From: Mucilaginibacter terrigena
Lineage (GTDB): Bacteria; Bacteroidota; Bacteroidia; Sphingobacteriales; Sphingobacteriaceae
Assembly: GCF_004168255.1 (NCBI RefSeq)
Contig: NZ_SEWG01000002.1
Span: 310,001-374,000 of the forward strand
DNA: 64,000 bases
Reading direction: 5' to 3'
Both the position numbers and the translations under genes were made by a program. Below the pieces are notes generated by a model that saw nothing but the letters and a program-made list of their open reading frames with translations, had not been told where the DNA came from and did no database searches. Position 1 is the stretch's first letter, and each line of letters starts with the position of its first letter. Positions 43,157-50,418 of this stretch are shown here, in pieces.

Positions 43157-43915
43157 ATGAAAAAGATATTATATACGATAGCTGTATGCGCAATAGCCTT
43201 AGCGGGCAGCTCGTGCAGCAAATTAGATGATTACGACGCGCCATCCGAAACCTTAACAGGCAGTGTGATAGACGCGGGCACCGGTAAAACCCTGCAAACC
43301 GAGATTGGCGGCGGCGGTACCCGCATAAAGCTGCTGGAAATTAGCTGGAGCGATAACCCAACACCTTTTTACATCAGCTCGATGCAGGATGGTACTTTTA
43401 ATTACACCAAGCTGTTCCCGGGTAAAAATAAAATAAGTGCCGAAGGTGCCTTTGTTCCCCTTGTACAAACAGATGCATCAGGGGCAACTACAGTAGATAA
43501 AAGCCAGACGTTTGATATTAAAGGCACTACAACCGTTAACTTTTCGGTTGATCCGTTTTTAAGGATAGAGTGGCAGGGCGAACCGGTATTAAATGCCGAT
43601 GGTACCATATCTGCCACCTTTAAATTCACCCGCGGAACTGATGATCCAAACTTTCAGCAGGATATAACCGATGTACGCCTGTTTGTAAATTCAAACAAAT
43701 TTATAGGTAACAATAACTTCGACGACCGCTACTCCACCCAAATAAACTACAGCGGATCAGACGGTAACGTACAGGTAGGGCAGTTGATAACCATTACTAC
43801 AAAAGGCGGCCCGCTGCCTGCAAGTCGGGAGTATTTTTTAAGGGTTGGTGCACGCACCAATTATGGCCTTAAATACTACAACTATACAGATGTTAAAACT
43901 GTAACCGTGCCTTAA
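43157..43915 (+). CDS. DUF3823 lipoprotein (SusE/F-position, PUL 1)
   Basis: This 252-aa surface lipoprotein has lipobox ALAGSSC. Its DUF3823 layout is an N-terminal Cna-like sandwich (TGSVIDAGTGKTLQTEIGG) and a C-terminal Ig-like domain. It sits where auxiliary glycan-binding lipoproteins occur in PULs, and starts 11 bases after the SusD stop. A strong hairpin follows before the next gene. Confidence 0.8.
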   Translation: MKKILYTIAVCAIALAGSSCSKLDDYDAPSETLTGSVIDAGTGKTLQTEIGGGGTRIKLLEISWSDNPTPFYISSMQDGTFNYTKLFPGKNKISAEGAFVPLVQTDASGATTVDKSQTFDIKGTTTVNFSVDPFLRIEWQGEPVLNADGTISATFKFTRGTDDPNFQQDITDVRLFVNSNKFIGNNNFDDRYSTQINYSGSDGNVQVGQLITITTKGGPLPASREYFLRVGARTNYGLKYYNYTDVKTVTVP

Positions 43916-43927
43916 TAACAATTACAC

Positions 43928-43960
43928 ACCTGCTTAAGAATGTTTAATTCTTAAGCAGGT
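43928..43960 (+). terminator. 14-bp hairpin after DUF3823 gene
   Basis: The perfect arms 43928-43941 and 43947-43960 (ACCTGCTTAAGAAT and complement) with a 5-nt loop are followed by TTTATAC. It may partly stop transcription or protect the upstream SusCD mRNA, separating it from the enzyme genes. Confidence 0.6.
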
Positions 43961-43975
43961 TTATACTACATCCTT

Positions 43976-46156
43976 ATGAAAAAACTTTTATTTTTTTGCT
44001 GCCTGTCCGCGCTGTCTGCCGGCGTATACGCGCAGGCAACAAAACCCGATCCCTTAAAAGAGAAAACCGCTTTTCAAACCAGCAGCCCGTGGATGCCCGA
44101 GATCGACGTACGGTCTGATATCGCCATTGTGTATGGTGTAAACGACCGCAAAGGAATGACCTTTGAGCAGCGCGTACAATCCTGGCGCGATCACGGCTAT
44201 CAAACCAACTTTATGACCGGCATAGCCTGGGGCGATTACAAAGACTACTTTTTAGGTAAGTGGGATGGCATAAATCACCTGGGTGTAGGCCAGGTAACCC
44301 AAAAAGGCGATACCATTTTTCATGGCAAGGACATGCCTTACGTAGTGCCGGTAAAATCCTTTATCGAATACATGAAAACCGCTGTAATAAAACGTGTGAT
44401 TGACGCGGGCATCAGTAAAATATTTTTAGAGGAACCCGAGTTTTGGGCAAGGGCCGGTTACAGCGCCCCCTTTAAAGAAGAATGGCAAAAGTACTATGGT
44501 TTCCCCTGGAAACCGCAGGATGCATCAGCCGAGAATACCTACCTGTCCAGCAAGCTGAAATATCACCTGTATTACGAAGCCATTAAAGAAACCTCTAACT
44601 ACGCCAAAGCTTACGGTAAAAGCAAGGGGATGGATATCAAGGTGTTTATAGCCACGCACTCGCTGGTAAATTACTCATCGTGGCAAATTGTTAGCCCCGA
44701 GGCCAGCCTTTCATCGCTGCCGGGGATAGATGGTTATATAGCACAGGTGTGGACAGGTACCTCGCGCGAGCCTACTTATTTTGACGGGCAAAAAAAAGAG
44801 CGGGTATTTGAGAACGCCTTTTTGGAGTACGGCTCAATGGTATCTATGACAGCCCCAACCGGCCGCAAAATGTTTTTCCTGACGGACCCAATTGAAGACT
44901 GGCCGCGTGATTGGGCCGACTATAAAAGGAACTACCAGGCCACCTTTACGGCCAAGCTTTTGTACCCCATGGTTGCCAATTACGAGGTGATGCCATGGCC
45001 CGAGCGCATCTACACTCATCCGTATAAAGTGGCAAACAGTACTGAAAAAGTTTTGATCCCGCAGTACTATTCAACCCAGATGCAGGTGATGGTGAATGCA
45101 TTGAACAGCATGCCCGCATCGGCTAACAAAGTAACGGGAGTAAATGGTGTGGGTGTGTTAATGAGCAACTCGCTGATGTTTCAGCGCTTCCCCACACATA
45201 ATGGGTTCGAAGATCCCCAGTTCTCTAATTTTTACGGGCAAACGCTTCCCTTATTAAAGCGCGGGGTACCGGTACAAACTGTGCATATGGAGAACCTGCA
45301 ATACGCGGCATCGCTTAAAAACATTAAAGTGCTGGTGGTAAGTTATTCAAACATGAAACCTGTTTCGCCGGCTGTGCATACATCAATAGTCAACTGGGTT
45401 AAACAAGGCGGTGTGTTGATCTATGCCGGAAGGGATGATGATCCGTACCAATCGGTAATGGAGTGGTGGAACACCAAAGGCAATAAATTTACCGCGCCAT
45501 CGCAGCACATGTTTAAACTTTTGGGTATCGATCCATCCGCAGGTAAGCAAAAATATAAGGTTGGCAAAGGGGCGGTGTACGTGATAAGGCAAAACCCAAA
45601 GGAGTTTGTTTTAGAGGCTAATGCCGACAGCAAATTTGTAGACGTTGTAAAACAAGGCTACGAAACCGACGCCAAAGTAGGCAAGCTGTTATTTAAAAAC
45701 AGCCTGTATTTGCAGCGCGGCCCTTACGATATTATATCGGTAATGGATGAGAACGCCGACAGCAAGCCCTACACCATCAAAGGCCCGGTTATCGACCTGT
45801 TCGACCCGCAATTGCCTGTGCTTGCCCAAAAGGTAATTAACCCCGGCGAGCAATCGCTTTTATACAATGTAAGCAGGGTAGGTAATAAAACCAAGCCACA
45901 GGTTTTAGCCGCCGCTGCACGTGCCTACCAGGAAAAAATTGCAGCGAAAACTTACTCATTTATTGTAAAAAGCCCTATAAAAACATTAAACAGTATGCGT
46001 GTGCTGCTGCCGGCAAAACCTAAAACCACAAAGGTTACCGATAGCAAAGGGCAAGAGGTAACCGATGTAAAAACCTCGTGGGATGCATCCTCCAACACTG
46101 TATACCTCGGCTTTGCAAATGACCCAGATGGAATTAAAGTTAGTTTAAGTTGGTAA
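43976..46156 (+). CDS. Putative exported glycoside hydrolase, unassigned family (PUL 1)
   Basis: This 726-aa protein has a signal peptide (~1-19, ending GVYAQ). Its N-terminal half looks like a TIM barrel, with acid-rich FLEEPEFWARAGYS, an aromatic-rich IDGYIAQVWTG, and FLTDPIEDWPRDWADY. A central part resembles an amidotransferase-like fold of the type found in clan GH-A beta-galactosidases (VLVVSYSNMKPVSPAVH, then GVLIYAGRDDD). The C-terminal part is probably beta-rich. I cannot assign a CAZy family. Its place between SusCD and GH92/GH76 suggests it acts on the same mannan-like glycan. Confidence 0.6.
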   Translation: MKKLLFFCCLSALSAGVYAQATKPDPLKEKTAFQTSSPWMPEIDVRSDIAIVYGVNDRKGMTFEQRVQSWRDHGYQTNFMTGIAWGDYKDYFLGKWDGINHLGVGQVTQKGDTIFHGKDMPYVVPVKSFIEYMKTAVIKRVIDAGISKIFLEEPEFWARAGYSAPFKEEWQKYYGFPWKPQDASAENTYLSSKLKYHLYYEAIKETSNYAKAYGKSKGMDIKVFIATHSLVNYSSWQIVSPEASLSSLPGIDGYIAQVWTGTSREPTYFDGQKKERVFENAFLEYGSMVSMTAPTGRKMFFLTDPIEDWPRDWADYKRNYQATFTAKLLYPMVANYEVMPWPERIYTHPYKVANSTEKVLIPQYYSTQMQVMVNALNSMPASANKVTGVNGVGVLMSNSLMFQRFPTHNGFEDPQFSNFYGQTLPLLKRGVPVQTVHMENLQYAASLKNIKVLVVSYSNMKPVSPAVHTSIVNWVKQGGVLIYAGRDDDPYQSVMEWWNTKGNKFTAPSQHMFKLLGIDPSAGKQKYKVGKGAVYVIRQNPKEFVLEANADSKFVDVVKQGYETDAKVGKLLFKNSLYLQRGPYDIISVMDENADSKPYTIKGPVIDLFDPQLPVLAQKVINPGEQSLLYNVSRVGNKTKPQVLAAAARAYQEKIAAKTYSFIVKSPIKTLNSMRVLLPAKPKTTKVTDSKGQEVTDVKTSWDASSNTVYLGFANDPDGIKVSLSW

Positions 46157-46189
46157 ACTCTTGAGTTGGTTTAAGACAGCTATGGCTAC

Positions 46190-46213
46190 CATACACGGGG
46201 TTTCCCGTGTATG
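46190..46213 (+). terminator. Intercistronic hairpin before GH92 gene
   Basis: CATACACGGG (46190-46199) and its complement (46204-46213) form a perfect 10-bp stem with loop GTTT; flanking bases extend it imperfectly. There is no T-tract. It may modulate the expression of GH92 relative to the upstream gene. Confidence 0.5.
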
Positions 46214-46264
46214 TGTAGTATGGCTGGTATAACCTGCGCCGGTTTATCACATCAAAATATATAC

Positions 46265-48541
46265 ATGAAAAAATTATTCATAATTGCCCTGTCGTTTTTA
46301 CCCATAATGGCTTTGGCGCAGGTTGATAAGGCAAACCTTGCCGACCTGGTAAACCCGCTGATGGGGACGGACTCCAAACCATCGCTTTCAAACGGGAACA
46401 CTTACCCGGCAATAGCATTACCCTGGGGCATGAATTTCTGGACACCGCAAACCGGTACAATGGGCAGCGGCTGGCAATATACCTACAATGCAGATAAAAT
46501 TGTGGGCTTTAAGCAAACCCACCAGCCATCGCCCTGGATGAACGATTACGGGCAATTCTCCATCTTCCCGGAAACGGGTAAAATAAAGGTTGACGAAGCA
46601 GAGCGCGCCAGTTGGTTCTCGCATAAGGCGGAAATTGCCAAACCCTATTACTACAGCGTTTACCTGGCCGATTATGATGTAACAACAGAAATAACACCAA
46701 CTGAGCGGGCAGCAAGCTTCAGGTTTACCTTCCCCAAAAGCGATAGCTCGCATATTGTGATAGATGCTTTTGATAAAGGGTCGTATGTAAAGATCATCCC
46801 CGGCGAGAATAAAATTATTGGCTACAGCACACGCAACAGCGGCTCCGTGCCCGATAACTTTAAAAACTACTTTGTTATTTATTCTGATAAGCCATTTAAC
46901 AGCGCAACCACCTGGCATGGTAAGGATATCGACGACGGCAAGCTGGAATACACCGGCGACCATGCAGGTGCGGTTATCAGTTTTAAAACCACCCAGGGCG
47001 AGGTAGTGAACCTGCGCGTGGCATCCTCATTCATCAGCATGGAGCAGGCCGAGCTGAATTTACAAAGAGAGTTGGGTAGGGAGAGTTTTGAAAATACAAA
47101 GCAAAAGGCAAAAGCCATCTGGAATAATACCTTAAGTAAGCTGGTTGTAGATGGCGGTTCGGTTGATCAGACACGCACGTTTTATTCCTGCCTTTACCGC
47201 ATGCTTTTCTTCCCTAATAAACTGTACGAACTGGATGCCAAAAAGCAGATAGTACATTACAGCCCCTATACAGGTAAAGTTATGCCGGGCTATATGTTTG
47301 CCGGGACCGGTTTTTGGGACACCTTCAGGGCATTGTACCCGTTCTTAAATTTAGTGTATCCATCTATCAACAAAGAAATGCAGCAGGGCCTGATAAACGA
47401 TTACAAAGAAGGTGGCTGGCTGCCCGAATGGAGCAGCCCCGGTTACGCCGATGTAATGGTAGGCAACAACTCAGCATCGGTAGTGGCCGAAGCTTATTTA
47501 AAAGGCGGCCGCGGTTACGATATCAACACCCTTTACCAGGCTTTATTACATGGCGCCAATAACACCGGCCCGGGTGCAGCAGGCAGGCGCGGGGTAGATT
47601 ATTATAACACCCTGGGTTATGTGCCTTACGATGTGAAGATAAACGAGAACGCCGCCCGTACTTTAGAGTACGCGTATGACGATTTTGCCATTTACAAATT
47701 GGGCAAAGCTTTAGGTCGCCCAGCATCCGAGACCGAGATCTATAGGAAGCGCAGCCTCAACTATAAAAACCTGTTCGACCCGCAAACAGGGTTGATGAGG
47801 GGGAAGAATAAGGACGGCAAATTTCAAACCCCGTTTAATCCTTTTAAATGGGGCGATGCCTTTACCGAAGGCAACAGCTGGCACTACACCTGGAGCGTTT
47901 TCCATGACGTGCAGGGGCTTATCGACCTGATGGGCGGCAACCAGAAATTTGTTTCCAAGCTCGATTCAGTGTTTACTCTGCCGCCGGTTTTTGACGATAG
48001 CTATTACCATAGCGTAATTCACGAGATCCGCGAGATGCAGATAGCAGGCATGGGCCAGTACGCGCATGGTAACCAGCCTATACAGCATATGACTTACCTG
48101 TACAATTATGCCGGCCAACCCTGGAAAACCCAGCTGCATGTACGCGATGTAATGAACAAAATGTACAAGCCCACACCCGACGGCTACTGCGGCGACGAGG
48201 ATAACGGCCAAACATCGGCGTGGTACGTTTTCTCGGCTATGGGTTTTTACCCCGTAACCCCCGCCAGCGACCAATACGTGTTAGGCGCACCCTTATTTAA
48301 AAGGGTAACCGTAAAACTGCAAAATGGTAACACCATTAATATAAACGCGGCGAATAACAGTGCGCAAAACAGGTATGTAAGCAGTTTAAATGTTAACGGC
48401 AAGCCATACACCTATAACTGGCTCAGCCACTCGGCGTTGTTAAAGGGGGTAACGCTCAACTTTAACATGTCGGCACAGCCCAATAAGCAAAGGGGCACAA
48501 AGCCCGCTGATGCACCGTACTCATTATCTACCCCCAAATAA
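46265..48541 (+). CDS. GH92 alpha-mannosidase (PUL 1)
   Basis: GH92 enzymes are calcium-dependent exo-alpha-mannosidases. The product of about 758 aa from the ATG at 46265 has a signal peptide (~1-18, ending MALAQ) and then VNPLMGTDSKPSLSNGNTYP, a family N-terminal hallmark. Further hallmarks are WDTFRALYPFLNLVYP, GGWLPEWSSPGYADVMVGN and GDEDNGQTSAWYVFSAMGFYP. The upstream alternative start would place residues before the signal. It would trim mannose side chains before or after GH76 cleavage of the backbone. Confidence 0.93.
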   Translation: MKKLFIIALSFLPIMALAQVDKANLADLVNPLMGTDSKPSLSNGNTYPAIALPWGMNFWTPQTGTMGSGWQYTYNADKIVGFKQTHQPSPWMNDYGQFSIFPETGKIKVDEAERASWFSHKAEIAKPYYYSVYLADYDVTTEITPTERAASFRFTFPKSDSSHIVIDAFDKGSYVKIIPGENKIIGYSTRNSGSVPDNFKNYFVIYSDKPFNSATTWHGKDIDDGKLEYTGDHAGAVISFKTTQGEVVNLRVASSFISMEQAELNLQRELGRESFENTKQKAKAIWNNTLSKLVVDGGSVDQTRTFYSCLYRMLFFPNKLYELDAKKQIVHYSPYTGKVMPGYMFAGTGFWDTFRALYPFLNLVYPSINKEMQQGLINDYKEGGWLPEWSSPGYADVMVGNNSASVVAEAYLKGGRGYDINTLYQALLHGANNTGPGAAGRRGVDYYNTLGYVPYDVKINENAARTLEYAYDDFAIYKLGKALGRPASETEIYRKRSLNYKNLFDPQTGLMRGKNKDGKFQTPFNPFKWGDAFTEGNSWHYTWSVFHDVQGLIDLMGGNQKFVSKLDSVFTLPPVFDDSYYHSVIHEIREMQIAGMGQYAHGNQPIQHMTYLYNYAGQPWKTQLHVRDVMNKMYKPTPDGYCGDEDNGQTSAWYVFSAMGFYPVTPASDQYVLGAPLFKRVTVKLQNGNTININAANNSAQNRYVSSLNVNGKPYTYNWLSHSALLKGVTLNFNMSAQPNKQRGTKPADAPYSLSTPK

Positions 48542-48556
48542 TTTACACATCTACCT

Positions 48557-49687
48557 ATGAAAAAATTATCTTATATCCTGTTAACGGGTTTGTTTATTAC
48601 CGCGATAAGCTGCAGCAAAGGCACCGAAAATAAGCCACAACCTGTAAAACCGGACGACAAACCGCAAACCACCAACCCTGTATTTACCGCGGCTGATGCT
48701 GCAAAAGCTTACACAGCATTTAACCGCTATTACTACAATCCATCAAAAAAACTGTATTACAGCACCACCCTGCAGGAAGGTTTGGGCGCTATATGGACCC
48801 AGGCAATTTACTGGGATATGGCCATGAACGTTTACGAGCGAACCAAGGACCCTGCGCAACTTGCTATGGTAAATGATATGTACCAGGGCGGTTTTAACCA
48901 GTACGATGGTTACAACTGGGATAATACCACCACCTGGTTTATTTATGACGATATGATGTGGTGGGTTATGGCGCTGGCGCGGGCAAATCAACTAACAGGT
49001 AAGCCCGAATACCTGCAAAAGGCTATTGCCGGGTTTAACCGGGTGTGGGCCGGGTCGTACGATAGCGTTGATGGGGGCATGTTCTGGGATTTTCAGCATA
49101 GCGGTAAAAACGCCTGTATCAATTATCCCACAGTTATTGCCGCCATGCGCCTGTATAAAATTACAGGTGATGCAAGCTACCTGGATAAGGCCAAATTAAT
49201 ATACGGCTGGGCAAAGGCCAATTTGTTTGATGTTACCAATGGCCGCGTTGCCGATCATAAAATAGGCAATAACCCACCGGGGTACGAAGATTATACGTAC
49301 AACCAGGGCACAGCAATAGGTGCTGCAATGGCATTATATAATCAAACCAAAGATGCTGCATACCTGGGTGATGCCAAATTAGCAGCCGATTATACCAAAA
49401 CCAAAATGGGCACGAACGGTATTTTACCTGCCGAGGGCGATTTTAACGAGCAGGGCGTATTGAAGGCCATTTTTGCGCAATATATAATGCAGCTGATAAC
49501 CGATGGCGGCCAAACACAATATAAGGATTGGGTTAAAACCAATATTAACACCGGCTGGAACAACCGCGATAAAGACCGCGACCTTACCTGGAGAAATTAC
49601 GCGTTGCCTGCCCCAAGGGGGGTAATGCAATCGTACGAGAGCAGCAGCGTGGTAACCTTTATGCAGCTTTACCTTACAACCAAATAA
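48557..49687 (+). CDS. GH76 endo-alpha-1,6-mannanase lipoprotein (PUL 1)
   Basis: This 376-aa lipoprotein (lipobox FITAISC, then a Pro-rich linker) has a GH76 (alpha/alpha)6 fold. The pair of adjacent aspartates D131 D132 lies in IYDDMMWWVMALA, the position of the GH76 catalytic acids. Family members cut the alpha-1,6-mannan backbone of yeast mannan or mycobacterial glycans. It starts 15 bases after the GH92 stop. Lipidation suggests surface or periplasmic membrane location. Confidence 0.92.
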   Translation: MKKLSYILLTGLFITAISCSKGTENKPQPVKPDDKPQTTNPVFTAADAAKAYTAFNRYYYNPSKKLYYSTTLQEGLGAIWTQAIYWDMAMNVYERTKDPAQLAMVNDMYQGGFNQYDGYNWDNTTTWFIYDDMMWWVMALARANQLTGKPEYLQKAIAGFNRVWAGSYDSVDGGMFWDFQHSGKNACINYPTVIAAMRLYKITGDASYLDKAKLIYGWAKANLFDVTNGRVADHKIGNNPPGYEDYTYNQGTAIGAAMALYNQTKDAAYLGDAKLAADYTKTKMGTNGILPAEGDFNEQGVLKAIFAQYIMQLITDGGQTQYKDWVKTNINTGWNNRDKDRDLTWRNYALPAPRGVMQSYESSSVVTFMQLYLTTK

Positions 49688-49708
49688 TCCAAAACAACAT
49701 CAGCAATT

Positions 49709-49739
49709 TAATAAACCCTGCCAAAAGCGGGGTTTATTA
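49709..49739 (+). terminator. Terminator at end of PUL 1
   Basis: TAATAAACCC (49709-49718) pairs with GGGTTTATTA (49730-49739) around an 11-nt loop, just past the GH76 stop. The U-tract is short. Confidence 0.6.
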
Positions 49740-49847
49740 TTTGGTACTTATGTAATACTCCGTTTTGGTGTTATTAGCATATTGTTTGGTGTAATTAGCA
49801 TATCAGGCGGGTTTTCTTTGTTCCACTTTTATAAAAAAATAGAAGTT

Positions 49848-50312
49848 ATGAAAAAGAAAATATTGATCACCTGTTTAATGTGGGTATTGGGGGGCGCATT
49901 GGTTAATGCTACGCCCGATAGGGAGGGCCGTATGTACGATAAAGTTATAAAAACGTTTATTGAAAGCCACATGACATCGGCCTATCAAAAACTTAACTCG
50001 GTTTTAGCAGATAACGCCGTTTTTAAGCTATCGCGTGGCGAGGGTATCCTGGTGCAGACTAAGTCCGCTTTGGTTGAACAATTAAAGAAAGAACCCGCGA
50101 TAAACCAAAACTGCGATTACTCGTACGATATTATGGCCGAAAGCGATGCCATAGTTATTGCAAAAGTTAACTTTTTTTACCCGGATGGCGTACAGGAAAA
50201 CTATTTAATGCTGGAGCGAAACCCTGATAAGGAATGGAAAATAGCTAACGTATATAAAATGTTCCCTGCTAAACAGGAGGTAAACGATACTCGCGGACTG
50301 GTAAGTAAATAA
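49848..50312 (+). CDS. Exported NTF2/SnoaL-like (lumazine-binding-like) protein
   Basis: This protein of about 154 aa from the ATG at 49848 has a signal peptide (~1-20, ending LVNATP). Its NTF2-like cone fold shows an early AYQKLNSVLADNAVFKLSRG and an end motif VQENYLMLERNPDKEWKIANVYKMF. Such domains serve as small-molecule binding or scaffolding folds, and the ligand is unknown. The longer open frame upstream starts before a more natural signal sequence and is rejected. A hairpin follows. Confidence 0.75.
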   Translation: MKKKILITCLMWVLGGALVNATPDREGRMYDKVIKTFIESHMTSAYQKLNSVLADNAVFKLSRGEGILVQTKSALVEQLKKEPAINQNCDYSYDIMAESDAIVIAKVNFFYPDGVQENYLMLERNPDKEWKIANVYKMFPAKQEVNDTRGLVSK

Positions 50313-50328
50313 TTGTAATTTATTCTTA

Positions 50329-50367
50329 AAAATGCAATATCACCCTAAAAGGGGGATATTGCATTTT
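50329..50367 (+). terminator. 13-bp hairpin terminator before the sensor-kinase gene
   Basis: The arms 50329-50341 and 50355-50367 (AAAATGCAATATC and complement) are perfect, with a 13-nt loop; on the plus strand T bases close the stem. It ends the NTF2-like transcript. Confidence 0.6.
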
Positions 50368-50418
50368 GTTGTTAACAAAGTTTGAGTTTTTGCATCTTAT
50401 AGTAAATAAGTTAACTTA

